64,000 bases of DNA, taken from Vogesella alkaliphila (GTDB taxonomy: Bacteria > Pseudomonadota > Gammaproteobacteria > Burkholderiales > Chromobacteriaceae). The translations under genes were made by a program, and so were the position numbers. Positions within the stretch are counted from its first letter, which is position 1, and each line of letters starts with the position of its first letter. The notes under the pieces were generated by a model. That model was not told the DNA's origin and made no database searches. It was given only the letters and a program-made list of their open reading frames with translations. Of this stretch, positions 22,910 through 31,650 are shown piece by piece. Location of the stretch: contig NZ_BMYW01000006.1 in NCBI RefSeq assembly GCF_014652475.1, forward strand, positions 55,319 through 119,318, read 5' to 3'.

Positions 22910-24325
22910 TTAGAAACGGTGGTTGTACTGCACACCCAGGATCTGGGCGCTGGATTTGTAGTTGGCAGTGCCCACAGTCTGGCTGGAAACGCAAGTGGTC
23001 TGACCCAGCGTAGTGCAACGACTATCGACATTGGCCTTGGCATCCTTGATATGGATGTAGCTGTAAGCAAAATCGATGGACGACTGCTTGTTCAGGTCGT
23101 ACTTGCCACCCAGCGAGAACCAGTAACGGTCGTTGTCCGGGATGGTGGCCAGACGGTGGTTGTCATCCGGCACCGGCGACTTGTCGTAGGCAATACCGGC
23201 ACGCAGCTGCAGCGGCTCGGAGTACTGGTACGCGCCCCCCAGCGAGATCTTGTAGGTGTCTTTCCACTGTGGATTCAGATAGGTGGTGTCGCCCTGATTC
23301 ACCGCAGGCAAAGACACTTTGGGCGTCGCGTATTTCAATTGCGCGGTATCGAAGCGCGAGTGCTTGGTCCAGGTCAGGTCGCCAAACACGGTGACCTTGC
23401 GGTCCAGCTTGTGCATTGCGTGCAGGGACAAGGACTCCGGCGTCGTAATCTTTACACTCGCATCCTCAGAATCGGGGAACAGGCCCTTGACCAAGACCGC
23501 AACCGCATTCCCCGGGCCACCGGCGAGCGCATCGGTAGAGCGAGTCCACTTGGCCGAGCCCTTGAGGTCATGCTCGATTTTGGAACGATAGTTCACACCG
23601 ACGCGGGTACTGTCATTGACATCCCACAGCCATGCCAGGTTATAGCCAAAGCCCCAATCGTCACCATCAACTTCCGCATAGCCGTCAAACGTGCCGTTAC
23701 CTCCACCCAAGCCACCAGGAACTGCAGCGCCGTGGTTGGCATACTGGCGCAGCGTCGCTTCCGCGTGCTGGGCAACCACACCGACCGCTACCGAGTGCTG
23801 TTCGTTCAGTTTCAGCGCCACGGTCGGATTGATATCCATGGTCTTGAGCGAGGTGGCATTCAGGTTGTAACGCAGCACCGAGTCACGCTGGTATTCGGTT
23901 TCCGAGGCGAACGGCACGTAGATGCCCAGGCCCACGGTGACTTTTTCGTTCAGTTGGTGGGTCAGGTACAGCTGCGGTACGGCGATCAGGTCATCGGTGA
24001 TCTTGCCGCTGCTTTGGCCTGCGATCGGGCCGGCGATCGGGCGCACGGCACCGGGGGCTGCTGGCGAGGTGTAGTTACCGGTTGCCCCGCTGTATTCAAC
24101 GCTCGGCGCCACCAGGTTCAATGCACCGGAAAAATTGGTCCCCTCCAGCTTGGTCATGCCGGCAGCGTTGTAGAAGATGGTCGAGGCGTTGGCGGCTTCG
24201 GCGGCGCTGGCATTGGCGGTGGATTGGGCGCTGACCGACTGGGTACCGAAGTGGTAACCGGAAGCCATGGCAAGGCTGGTTGCACCCATCATCATGACGG
24301 ACAAGCTGATGTGTTTCAGTTTCAT
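22910..24325 (-). CDS. fadL: FadL/TodX-type outer-membrane long-chain fatty acid channel
   Basis: The 471-residue protein has a signal peptide (SLSVMMMGATSLAMA). The mature N-terminus SGYHFGTQSVSAQSTANASA...AANASTIFYNAAGMTKLEG is the FadL hallmark, with the NPA-like segment that plugs the barrel. Repeated aromatic beta-strands lead to a C-terminal Phe (GVQYNHRF). It imports long-chain fatty acids or other hydrophobic compounds across the outer membrane. A PsrA-type palindrome lies about 118 bases upstream. Its place between the thioesterase and fadB-type genes fits the pathway. Confidence 0.92.
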   Translation of the reverse strand: MKLKHISLSVMMMGATSLAMASGYHFGTQSVSAQSTANASAAEAANASTIFYNAAGMTKLEGTNFSGALNLVAPSVEYSGATGNYTSPAAPGAVRPIAGPIAGQSSGKITDDLIAVPQLYLTHQLNEKVTVGLGIYVPFASETEYQRDSVLRYNLNATSLKTMDINPTVALKLNEQHSVAVGVVAQHAEATLRQYANHGAAVPGGLGGGNGTFDGYAEVDGDDWGFGYNLAWLWDVNDSTRVGVNYRSKIEHDLKGSAKWTRSTDALAGGPGNAVAVLVKGLFPDSEDASVKITTPESLSLHAMHKLDRKVTVFGDLTWTKHSRFDTAQLKYATPKVSLPAVNQGDTTYLNPQWKDTYKISLGGAYQYSEPLQLRAGIAYDKSPVPDDNHRLATIPDNDRYWFSLGGKYDLNKQSSIDFAYSYIHIKDAKANVDSRCTTLGQTTCVSSQTVGTANYKSSAQILGVQYNHRF

Positions 24326-24442
24326 GTGTTATTCCCTCTGTGCATTGTTATTCATGCTGTTCCGAACGCCTGTTTGATTGACGATCTGGCCCGATACTAC
24401 CTAGAGACGAAGCTGTTATCCAGCTTTTTCGAGCATTCGTTC

Positions 24443-24456
24443 CAAACAATCGTTTC
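24443..24456. promoter_or_regulatory. PsrA-type operator upstream of fadL
   Basis: CAAACAATCGTTTC fits the published PsrA/FadR-like consensus [GC]AAAC-N-GTTT[GC], with a 4-base spacer and no mismatch. It lies in the leader of the minus-strand fadL gene. Closely related 14-mers lie at the tetR gene and at the ACBP gene. Confidence 0.65.
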
Positions 24457-24480
24457 AATGAAACAACACAGCAAATGCAC

Positions 24481-24870
24481 TCAGGAAATGATTCTGGATT
24501 TGCCTTCGGCATCGATGGCGACGTAGGTGGCAATCACCTCGGTAATCGGCACCACTTCGCCGCCAAGGCGTTCCGCCTCCACCGTCACCTTCAGCGTGAC
24601 CGACTTCTGCCCGAGCCGGAAACACTCGGCATACAGTGACACCACGTCACCGACATGGATGGGACTGGTCAGCTGGAAGGCATTGACCGCGACCGTCGTC
24701 ACCGGCCCCTTGGCCAGCCTTTCGGCGCAGATGGCGCCGGCGGTATCGATCTGGAACATCAGCCAGCCAGCGTGGACGCGGCCGTGGGCATTGGTGCTGC
24801 GTGGCTCGGCGCGCAGGCGCAGCACCGGCTCGCGGCAGACTTCGGGGTGTTGCTGTGGGGATGGGGTCAT
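24481..24870 (-). CDS. Acyl-CoA thioesterase, hotdog fold (YciA-like)
   Basis: The 129-residue protein has the hotdog-fold acyl-CoA thioesterase pattern: RSTNAHGRVHAGWLMFQIDTAGAI, where the Asn/His/Gly stretch and Asp line the active site, then VNAFQLTSPIHVGDVVSLYAE. It would hydrolyse acyl-CoA to free acid and CoA. GAGAGAGAC lies just before ATG 24870; an in-frame ATG at 24909 would place the long hairpin inside the gene, so the shorter start is used. It sits between fadE and fadL on the same strand. Confidence 0.88.
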   Translation of the reverse strand: MTPSPQQHPEVCREPVLRLRAEPRSTNAHGRVHAGWLMFQIDTAGAICAERLAKGPVTTVAVNAFQLTSPIHVGDVVSLYAECFRLGQKSVTLKVTVEAERLGGEVVPITEVIATYVAIDAEGKSRIIS

Positions 24871-24873
24871 GTT

Positions 24874-24919
24874 GTCTCTCTCGATGGCGCTCTGTCGACA
24901 GAGTGCCATCGACAGAGAC
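24874..24919. other. 46-base near-perfect hairpin between fadE and the thioesterase gene
   Basis: The arms GTCTCTCTCGATGGCG (24874-24889) and TGCCATCGACAGAGAC (24904-24919) pair with one mismatch and one G-T pair. The inner CTCTGTCGACAGAG is also symmetric, so the whole element is a long palindrome. It covers the ribosome-site region of the thioesterase gene, so in RNA it could occlude translation or protect a processed end. Confidence 0.6.
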
Positions 24920-24954
24920 GGGCGTGGCCGCCCGACTCCTTATTGTTTAGCCGA

Positions 24955-27408
24955 TCAGAAGATCAGCCGCTGCAGCAATTTGTCATCATGCTGCTCAAGT
25001 TTCATGTCGAAATCATCGACCATGATCACGTCGCGCTTCAGCTTGCGTGCGCGCGTCACGGCGTCGAATTCCTGCTGCGTAATCTGGCCGGACTGCAATG
25101 CTTCCGCCAGCCGCTCACGCGCGGCGACAGTCTTGAACTTGCCATCACGCCCCAGTTTGCGCAACTTCTGCTCCAGCGGTTCGGTTTCCAGCATCGCCCT
25201 CAGCGCCGGCTCCAGCACGCCGACCGGATCGGATTCGTCGCTCGGTGCAAAGATGCCGCGGGTCAGGCGCTCGCGCGTCGGACCCAGTTCCATCAGCAGC
25301 CGCGCCACCTTGGTGCCGGTGTGGTCGCTAGCCGGCTTCAGCGTCAGCCCCCACGGGAAGATCACCTTGCGCAGGATTGCGGCCAACGTGCGGCTTGGCA
25401 GGTTGGCGAGGAAGCCGTCCATCGCCTGCTGCAGGTCGTACAGCGCATTCTCCACCGCCCACTGCAGCACCGGCAGGTCTTCCTTCGGCGCACCATCGCG
25501 CTCGAAGCGCTTCAGGCAGGCCGAGGCGATGTAGAGGTTGGACAGCATGTCACCCAGGCGCGCCGACAGCTTCTCGCGGAATTTCAGCGAGCCGCCCAGG
25601 CTGAACATCGCCATGTCGGACAGCAGCGCAAAGGCGCTGGAGAAACGCGTCAGCTGCTTGTAGTAGGCGGCCACTTCGCCACCTTTCGGGCTGCCGACCA
25701 GCCTGGCGCCGGTCAGGCCCATCCACAGCGAGCGGAACACGTTGCTGATCACGAAGTTGATGTGGCCGGTGATGGCCTTGTCGAACTCGGCGGCGTCGTT
25801 GCTCATCGCCGCCTTCATCTCGCGCAGCACGAAGGGATGGCAACGGATGGCGCCCTGGCCGTAGATGATCATCGAACGGGTCAGGATGTTGGCGCCTTCC
25901 ACCGTGATCGCGATCGGGATCGCCTGATAGGCACGCGCCAGATAGTTGCGCGGCCCCAGCACCACCGCCTTGCCGCCGTGGATGTCCATCGCGTCGTTCA
26001 GCGTTTTGCGCATGCGCTCGGTGTTGTGATACTTCAGCACTGCGGACAGCACCGACGGCTTTTCGCCGATATCCAGGCCGGTCAGTGCCAGATCCTGGGA
26101 CGCTTCCATCTGGTAGGTAAAGCCGCCGATGCGCGCCATCGCCTCGTCCACGCCCTCGAACTTGCCGATGGACAGGCCGAACTGGTCACGGATGCGGGCG
26201 TAGGCGCCGGTGGTGTAGGACGCCACCTTGCCGGAGGCGACCGACATCGCCGGCAGCGAGATGCAGCGCCCAACCGACAGGCATTCCACCAGCATGCGCC
26301 AGCCCTGACCGGCGTAGTCGCGACCGCCGATGATCCACTCCAGCGGAATGAACACGTTCTTGCCCCAGGTCGGGCCGTTCATGAATGCGGCACCTCCGGG
26401 GAAGTGACGGCGACCGATGCAGACGCCTTCGTGCTCGGTCGGTACCAGTGCGCAAGTGATGCCAATATCTTCCTTGTCGCCCAGCAGGTGATCCGGGTCG
26501 TACATCTTGAATGCGAGGCCGAGAATGGTGGCCACAGGTGCCAGCGTGATCCAGCGCTTTTCCCAGCTCACGCGCAGGCCGAGCACGTCGTCAAAACGTT
26601 GGCCGCTGCGCGGATCGGTGTAGCTGCCGCGGCAGACGATGCCGTAGTCGGGAATGGCTCCGGCATCGGAACCGGCGTAGGGACTGGTCAGCGCGAAGCA
26701 CGGCACTTCCACGCCCTTGGCCAGGCGTGGCAGGTAGTAGTCCTTCTGCGCCTCGGTGCCGTAGTGCTGCAGTAGTTCGCCCGGGCCGAGAGAGTTCGGC
26801 ACCATCACCGATACCGCGGCGGTGCCGCCGCGGGTGGCAATCTTGGTGACCACCTTGGCGTGCGCGTAGTTGGAGAACTCCAGACCGCCGTACTTCTTCT
26901 TGACGATCATGCCCAGGAAGCCGTTGTCCTTGATGAACTGCCACACATCCTCAGGCAGGTCTTTCAGCTCGTGGGTGATCTTCCAGTCGTCGATCAGCTT
27001 GCACAGCTGTTCGGTCGGGCCATCCAGAAACGCCTGCTCTTCGGCAGTCAGCTTCGGGTCCGGGAAGGACAGCAGGCGGTTCCAGTCCGGCTTGCCGGAA
27101 AACAGGTCGCGATCCCACCACACGGTACCGGCGTTGATCGCTTCCTGCTCGGTCTGGGACATCGCCGGGGTGATTTTCTTGAAGACGGAGAACACCGGGC
27201 CGGTGAACACCGCGCGGCGCAGCGGTACCAGATTCAGCACCAGCGCGATGACGGCAAACAGCACCCACACCGCAAGCGGGACCTGGCAGCCCCAGACTGG
27301 CTGCAGGCTGGCAAGCCAGCCTGCGATCACGACAGTCCACGCCAGAACGGGAGCGCGAAAATACGCGAGCGCCCCGAGCAGCAGGATCAGAACAATAGCA
27401 GAAGACAT
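24955..27408 (-). CDS. fadE: Acyl-CoA dehydrogenase FadE
   Basis: The 817-residue protein is the long FadE type, with two N-terminal hydrophobic helices (about 4-60) anchoring it to the membrane. The acyl-CoA dehydrogenase fold follows (FIKDNGFLGMIVKKKYGGLEFS, VPCFALTSPYAGSDAGAIPDYG) and then a large C-terminal extension. It carries out the FAD-linked first step of beta-oxidation. It is the second gene after the TetR regulator, 34 bases apart on the same strand, which suggests co-transcription. DUS-like word at 25378 and a one-mismatch copy at 26598. Confidence 0.95.
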   Translation of the reverse strand: MSSAIVLILLLGALAYFRAPVLAWTVVIAGWLASLQPVWGCQVPLAVWVLFAVIALVLNLVPLRRAVFTGPVFSVFKKITPAMSQTEQEAINAGTVWWDRDLFSGKPDWNRLLSFPDPKLTAEEQAFLDGPTEQLCKLIDDWKITHELKDLPEDVWQFIKDNGFLGMIVKKKYGGLEFSNYAHAKVVTKIATRGGTAAVSVMVPNSLGPGELLQHYGTEAQKDYYLPRLAKGVEVPCFALTSPYAGSDAGAIPDYGIVCRGSYTDPRSGQRFDDVLGLRVSWEKRWITLAPVATILGLAFKMYDPDHLLGDKEDIGITCALVPTEHEGVCIGRRHFPGGAAFMNGPTWGKNVFIPLEWIIGGRDYAGQGWRMLVECLSVGRCISLPAMSVASGKVASYTTGAYARIRDQFGLSIGKFEGVDEAMARIGGFTYQMEASQDLALTGLDIGEKPSVLSAVLKYHNTERMRKTLNDAMDIHGGKAVVLGPRNYLARAYQAIPIAITVEGANILTRSMIIYGQGAIRCHPFVLREMKAAMSNDAAEFDKAITGHINFVISNVFRSLWMGLTGARLVGSPKGGEVAAYYKQLTRFSSAFALLSDMAMFSLGGSLKFREKLSARLGDMLSNLYIASACLKRFERDGAPKEDLPVLQWAVENALYDLQQAMDGFLANLPSRTLAAILRKVIFPWGLTLKPASDHTGTKVARLLMELGPTRERLTRGIFAPSDESDPVGVLEPALRAMLETEPLEQKLRKLGRDGKFKTVAARERLAEALQSGQITQQEFDAVTRARKLKRDVIMVDDFDMKLEQHDDKLLQRLIF

Positions 27409-27442
27409 TATGGTTACCCTCGTGTTGACCTCGTGGAGTCAA

Positions 27443-28129
27443 TCAGACGGGCGCCGTCAACCCCGCTACGACGAAAGGCACCAGGTGCTTGACGACCATG
27501 TCCGGGTCACGGGCGGAGACCACCTGACTGCGGACGAAGATCTTCAGCACATCATTACCGGCGAAGGCGTTGAACATCACGCCAAAGGCAAAATGCATGC
27601 GCCAGGCAATGTCTTCGGTTTCAAACTGCGGCAAAGCTGCCTGGAAGGCACTGCTATAGCGCTGTACAAACACGCTGTACTGCTGGTTCAGTGCCTCGCG
27701 CAGCAGGCGGTGGTTTTCCACCAGCGTGCGCGACATCAAGCGGACAAACAGCGCCCCGCCCTTGGTCGGGTCTTTGGACAACATCAGGCAGGGCTTGATG
27801 AAGGTCAGTACCAGCGCCTCGGCGGTCAGGGCTTGTCCGGATTGTTCCAGCGCGTCGAGTTCGGCCAGACAGGCGGCCACAAACGGGCCGATCCTGCGCA
27901 TGAACACCGATTCGAACAGCGCATCCTTTGAACCGAAGTGGTAGTTCACAGCGGCCAGGTTGACTTCGGCCTGCTGTGTGATCATGCGAAGTGAGGTGGC
28001 CTCGAAGCCGTGCTCGACAAACAGCCGCTCGGCAACATCGAGAATCCGAGTTGCGGTGTCGGGTTTGTTCACTTCCATGTCGTCTTGCACTTTCATCGGA
28101 TTGAGTAATTGCGTCGCCTTGTCCATCAT
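27443..28129 (-). CDS. PsrA-like TetR-family regulator of fatty acid genes
   Basis: The 228-residue protein has a TetR helix-turn-helix at about 26-75. The recognition block TSLRMITQQAEVNLAAVNYH is almost the same as that of Pseudomonas PsrA, a repressor of fad genes that responds to long-chain acyl compounds. It heads the minus-strand fad run, directly before fadE. A TTGACA promoter and matching boxes lie at its own start, indicating autoregulation. The start is uncertain: ATGs at 28129, 28096 and 28078 are all possible and none has a good ribosome site. Confidence 0.85.
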   Translation of the reverse strand: MMDKATQLLNPMKVQDDMEVNKPDTATRILDVAERLFVEHGFEATSLRMITQQAEVNLAAVNYHFGSKDALFESVFMRRIGPFVAACLAELDALEQSGQALTAEALVLTFIKPCLMLSKDPTKGGALFVRLMSRTLVENHRLLREALNQQYSVFVQRYSSAFQAALPQFETEDIAWRMHFAFGVMFNAFAGNDVLKIFVRSQVVSARDPDMVVKHLVPFVVAGLTAPV

Positions 28130-28136
28130 GATTTTA

Positions 28137-28179
28137 GAACAAGCGTTTGAAACTTACGTTTTAAATTGATGCCTGTCAA
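28137..28179 (-). promoter_or_regulatory. Promoter and operator of the psrA-like gene
   Basis: On the minus strand TTGACA (28174-28179) is followed after 17 bases by TAAGTT. The palindrome GAAAC-TTAC-GTTTT (28149-28162) covers the -10 region. A second, weaker half-match (AGAAC-AAGC-GTTTG, 28136-28149) abuts it. Binding of the encoded regulator here would block its own transcription. Confidence 0.6.
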
Positions 28180-28217
28180 GAAATGCATTCCTGAAGCCTC
28201 CCGCGGTAAACACAAGT

Positions 28218-28249
28218 AAAACGGCAGTCCTTAGTCTAGACTGCCGTTC
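28218..28249 (-). terminator. Intrinsic terminator of metZ
   Basis: ACGGCAGTC and GACTGCCGT pair around a 9-base loop. On the minus strand the stem is followed by TTTTA. Between it and the metZ stop lies GAAAC-AAAC-GTTTT (28254-28267), which resembles the PsrA box but may simply be the A/T-run of this region. Confidence 0.8.
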
Positions 28250-28270
28250 GATTGAAACAAACGTTTTTTA

Positions 28271-29452
28271 TTACAAGCCTCTAGCAAGATCCGCCTTCAG
28301 ATCGTCGACGTGCTCCAGGCCGACGGCAACCCGCAACAGCCCCTCGCTGATGCCGGCGCGCGCGCGCGCCTCCGGCGTGATGCGGGCGTGGGTGGTCGAC
28401 GCTGGATGGGTCAGCGTGGTCTTGACGTCGCCGAGGTTGGCGGTGCGCGAAATGACCTGCACCGCGTCCACCACACGCCAGGCAGCCTCGCGGCCGCCCT
28501 TGACTTCGAACGACACCACCGCCCCGCCGCTGCGCTGCTGCTTTTGCGCCAGCGCGAATTGCGGATGGCTTTCCAGCCCCGGGTAGAACACGCGCGCCAC
28601 CGACGGCTGCTGCTCCAGCCAGCGTGCCAGTTCGAGTGCGTTGGCGGAGTGCTTTTCCATGCGCAGGTGCAGCGTTTCCAGACCGGACAGCAGCACCCAG
28701 GCATTGAATGCGGCCAGGGTCGGACCGGCGGTACGCACGTGCAGGTAGATCTGTTCGATCAGCTTGTCGTTGCCGACCACCGCCCCGCCCAGCACCCGGC
28801 CGTGGCCGTCGAGATACTTGGTGGCGGAGTGCACCACCAGGTCGGCGCCCAGTTGCAGCGGCTGCTGCAGCGCCGGCGAACAGAAGCAGTTGTCGACCAC
28901 CAGCAAGGCGCCGGCTTCGTGTGCGATGTCGGCAACGGCGGCGATGTCGGCCAGCTCGGTCAGCGGGTTGGACGGCGTTTCCAGGAAGAACAGCTTGGTA
29001 TTGGGCTTCACCGCCGCCCGCCACGCGACCGGGTCGGCGGCGTCGACGTAGCTCGTCTCGATATTGAACTTGCCGAGAATGCCGTTGAACAGGTTGATGG
29101 TGGAGCCGAACAGGCTCTGCGACGACACCACGTGGTCACCGGCCTTGAGCAGGGTCAGCATGGTGGCCTGGATCGCGGCCATGCCGCTGGCGGTGGCAAT
29201 CGCGCGCGCGCCGCCTTCCATTGCGGCCAACCTTTGCTGGAAAGCGCTGACGGTCGGATTGGTAAAACGGGAGTAGGTGTAGCCTTCGATCTCGCCCATG
29301 AACATGGCGGCGGCTTGTGCGGCCGTATCAAAGGTAAAGCTGGAGGTCAGGTGCAGGCTCTGGCTGTGTTCGCGGTATTCGCTGGTTTCGCGGCCGGCGC
29401 GGATGGCCAGCGTCTCGGGGTGCAAGGGGGGACAGGTGTCTTCGCGCGACAT
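28271..29452 (-). CDS. metZ: O-succinylhomoserine sulfhydrylase
   Basis: The 393-residue PLP enzyme belongs to the Cys/Met metabolism family. The lysine for PLP is in VHSATKYLDGHGRVLGG, with the YTYSRFTNPTVSAFQQRLAAMEGG and LFFLETPSNPL blocks. MetZ makes homocysteine directly from O-succinylhomoserine and sulfide. Its place just after purF in the folC-cvpA-purF-metZ order, common in beta- and gammaproteobacteria, supports MetZ over MetB. ATG 29452 gives the expected N-terminus (MSREDTCPPLHPETLAIRAG). DUS-like word at 29222. Confidence 0.92.
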   Translation of the reverse strand: MSREDTCPPLHPETLAIRAGRETSEYREHSQSLHLTSSFTFDTAAQAAAMFMGEIEGYTYSRFTNPTVSAFQQRLAAMEGGARAIATASGMAAIQATMLTLLKAGDHVVSSQSLFGSTINLFNGILGKFNIETSYVDAADPVAWRAAVKPNTKLFFLETPSNPLTELADIAAVADIAHEAGALLVVDNCFCSPALQQPLQLGADLVVHSATKYLDGHGRVLGGAVVGNDKLIEQIYLHVRTAGPTLAAFNAWVLLSGLETLHLRMEKHSANALELARWLEQQPSVARVFYPGLESHPQFALAQKQQRSGGAVVSFEVKGGREAAWRVVDAVQVISRTANLGDVKTTLTHPASTTHARITPEARARAGISEGLLRVAVGLEHVDDLKADLARGL

Positions 29453-29496
29453 GGTGGGCTCTCGTACGGCGTATGGCTGAAAGACTTTCAACAATA

Positions 29497-29533
29497 ACAA
29501 GGGTTGGCCGCAACAGCCAACCCTTGTCGTTAT
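29497..29533 (-). terminator. Hairpin after purF containing a DUS-like word
   Basis: AACAAGGGTTGGC and GCCAACCCTTGT pair around CGCAACA. The left arm and loop contain GTTGGCCGCA. It lies 9 bases after the purF stop and separates purF from metZ. Confidence 0.82.
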
Positions 29534-29541
29534 ATAGAAAT

Positions 29542-31086
29542 TCAGATCAGGTTTTGTTCGGCAACATTCAGGTTGAGGTCGACCATCTGGTTGCTGCTGT
29601 CTTCCTCTTTCTGCTCGCTGGCCGCCTTGCCCTTCTTGCGTGCCGCCTCGATGGCATCGAGATAGGCCTCGTTGATGTCGCCGGTGATGTAGCAGCCGCT
29701 GAAGCAGGACGCCTCGAACACGTTCAGCTCGCGGTTGATGCTCTGCACCGCGTGCTCCAGCGCCTCCAGCTCCTGGTAGATCACCGCATCGGCGCCGATT
29801 TCGTCGGCGATCTGCGTGTCGTTGCGACCGGTAGCCAGCAGCTCGGCACGGGTCGGCATGTCGATGCCGTACACGTTGGGGAAGCGTACCGCCGGCGCTG
29901 CCGAGGCGAAGTACACCTTCTTGGCGCCTGAATCGCGCGCCATCTGCACGATTTCCTTGGAGGTGGTGCCGCGCACGATGGAATCGTCCACCAGCAGCAC
30001 GTTGCGGCCGGCGAACTCCAGCGGCACCGGGTTCAGCTTCTGGCGTACCGACTTCTTGCGCACCGCCTGACCCGGCATGATGAAGGTACGGCCGATGTAG
30101 CGGTTCTTGATGAAGCCCTCGCGGTACGGCAGGCCCAGCGCGCTGGCCAGCTGCATCGCGCTCTGGCGGCTGGAATCCGGAATCGGGATCACCACGTCGA
30201 TGTCGATGTCGGCGTACTGGCGACGGATCTTCTCGGCCAGCATCTCGCCCATCACCAGACGCGACTGGTAGACCGACACGCCGTCGATCACCGAATCCGG
30301 CCGCGCAAAGTACACGTACTCGAACAGGCACGGTGCCAGCTGGGTATTCTCGGCACAGACGCGCGCCTGCATGTCGCCGTCGAAGGTGACGTACACGCAC
30401 TCGCCCGGCTGCACGTCGCGCAGCACCTTGAAGCCGGAACAATCCAGCGCCACCGACTCGGAGGCGAACATGTACTCGGCCTTGCCGTCGACCTCGGTCG
30501 CGCCCATCACCATCGGGCGGATGCCGTGCGGATCGCGGAACGCCACCAGACCGTAACCGGCGATCATCGCCACCACGGCGTAGGCGCCCTTCACGCGGCG
30601 GTGCACCGCCTCCACCGCGCCGAACACCGCATCCGCGGTCAGCGTGGCGTTCTCGACACGGGCGGCGATCTCGTGCGCGAACACGTTGAGCAGCACTTCC
30701 GAGTCGGAGTTGGTGTTGATATGGCGCAGGTCATTGCGGTACATGTCCTGCTTCAGCTCGTCGGTATTGGTCAGGTTGCCGTTGTGCGCCAGCACGATAC
30801 CGAACGGCGAGTTGACATAGAACGGCTGCGCCTCGGCCAGGCTGGATGCCGAGCCGGCTGTGGGGTAGCGCACATGACCAATGCCTGCATTACCGAACAG
30901 CGAGCGCATGTTGCGGGTACGGAACACGTCCCGCACCAGGCCGCTGCCCTTGTGCATGTGAAAGGTCTTGCCATTGGCCGTAACAATCCCGGCTGCGTCC
31001 TGACCACGGTGCTGCAACAATTGCAAACCGTCATACAACAGCTGGTTTACGGGTGACTGACCCACCACCCCCAAAATTCCACACAT
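29542..31086 (-). CDS. purF: Amidophosphoribosyltransferase
   Basis: The 514-residue enzyme carries out the first committed step of purine synthesis. After Met removal, Cys2 (MCGILGVVGQSPVNQLLYDG) is the glutaminase nucleophile. The PRPP loop is VLLVDDSIVRGTTSKE, and RFPNVYGIDMPTRAELLATG follows. The C-terminal tail is rich in charged residues. It follows cvpA as usual, but a hairpin terminator-like element lies between them. Confidence 0.97.
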   Translation of the reverse strand: MCGILGVVGQSPVNQLLYDGLQLLQHRGQDAAGIVTANGKTFHMHKGSGLVRDVFRTRNMRSLFGNAGIGHVRYPTAGSASSLAEAQPFYVNSPFGIVLAHNGNLTNTDELKQDMYRNDLRHINTNSDSEVLLNVFAHEIAARVENATLTADAVFGAVEAVHRRVKGAYAVVAMIAGYGLVAFRDPHGIRPMVMGATEVDGKAEYMFASESVALDCSGFKVLRDVQPGECVYVTFDGDMQARVCAENTQLAPCLFEYVYFARPDSVIDGVSVYQSRLVMGEMLAEKIRRQYADIDIDVVIPIPDSSRQSAMQLASALGLPYREGFIKNRYIGRTFIMPGQAVRKKSVRQKLNPVPLEFAGRNVLLVDDSIVRGTTSKEIVQMARDSGAKKVYFASAAPAVRFPNVYGIDMPTRAELLATGRNDTQIADEIGADAVIYQELEALEHAVQSINRELNVFEASCFSGCYITGDINEAYLDAIEAARKKGKAASEQKEEDSSNQMVDLNLNVAEQNLI

Positions 31087-31116
31087 AGCTCATCCCCAGA
31101 CTACACGAGTAAAAAC

Positions 31117-31147
31117 AAGGGGTGACAGCGGATCGCGCCGTCACCCC
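31117..31147 (-). terminator. Hairpin between cvpA and purF
   Basis: AGGGGTGAC and GTCACCCCT pair around a 13-base loop, followed on the minus strand by TTGTTTTTAC. It may attenuate read-through from cvpA into purF, or mark the end of the folC-SPOR-cvpA unit. Confidence 0.7.
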
Positions 31148-31158
31148 TCTTGGTACTG

Positions 31159-31650
31159 CTAAAAAAAGTGCACCGCCTGCGCCAGCGTATCCGGCAGCCA
31201 CGGTCGGGCGGCCATCGCCACCGCTTCGAAAGGCTGCACCAGCAAGGCGTCGTGCCAAAAACCCTGTTGCGGCATGGTACTCATCCCTCCCAGCATCACC
31301 AGCACCGTGACCAGCAGCAGGCCACGGGCCAGGCCGAACACGACGCCAAGAAAACGGTTGACGCCCCCCAGACCGATCGCATCGATCAGCGCGGTCAGGG
31401 TGACACGAAACAGCGCGGTTGCCAGCCACGTCAGCAACAACAGCACGACGAAGGCGGCGATCAGCTGCAGGCCCTGGCCACCTACCGGCATGAAGCCGGC
31501 CAGATCGGGGGCGAAACTGCGCGCCACCCAGAACGCCAGCAGCCACGAACACAGCGACAGCAGTTCGGCGGCCAGGCCGCGGAACAGCGCCACAGCCATG
31601 GAACCAAAGATGATGGCAAGAATCAGCCAGTCAAGAGCCGTCAGCATCAT
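31159..31650 (-). CDS. cvpA: CvpA family membrane protein
   Basis: The 163-residue inner-membrane protein has four hydrophobic helices and the family block IGLGGVNRFLGVVFGLARG. CvpA is needed for colicin V production and for envelope tolerance in enterics; the biochemical role is unknown. Its ATG overlaps the stop of the SPOR gene (ATGATG), so the two are translated together. Confidence 0.9.
   Translation of the reverse strand: MMLTALDWLILAIIFGSMAVALFRGLAAELLSLCSWLLAFWVARSFAPDLAGFMPVGGQGLQLIAAFVVLLLLTWLATALFRVTLTALIDAIGLGGVNRFLGVVFGLARGLLLVTVLVMLGGMSTMPQQGFWHDALLVQPFEAVAMAARPWLPDTLAQAVHFF

Noticed and set aside
28254..28267. Fourth PsrA-type box, GAAAC-AAAC-GTTTT
   Set aside because: It lies between the metZ stop and its terminator, inside an A/T run and away from any promoter I can see, so it may be chance; listed only as a weak match.
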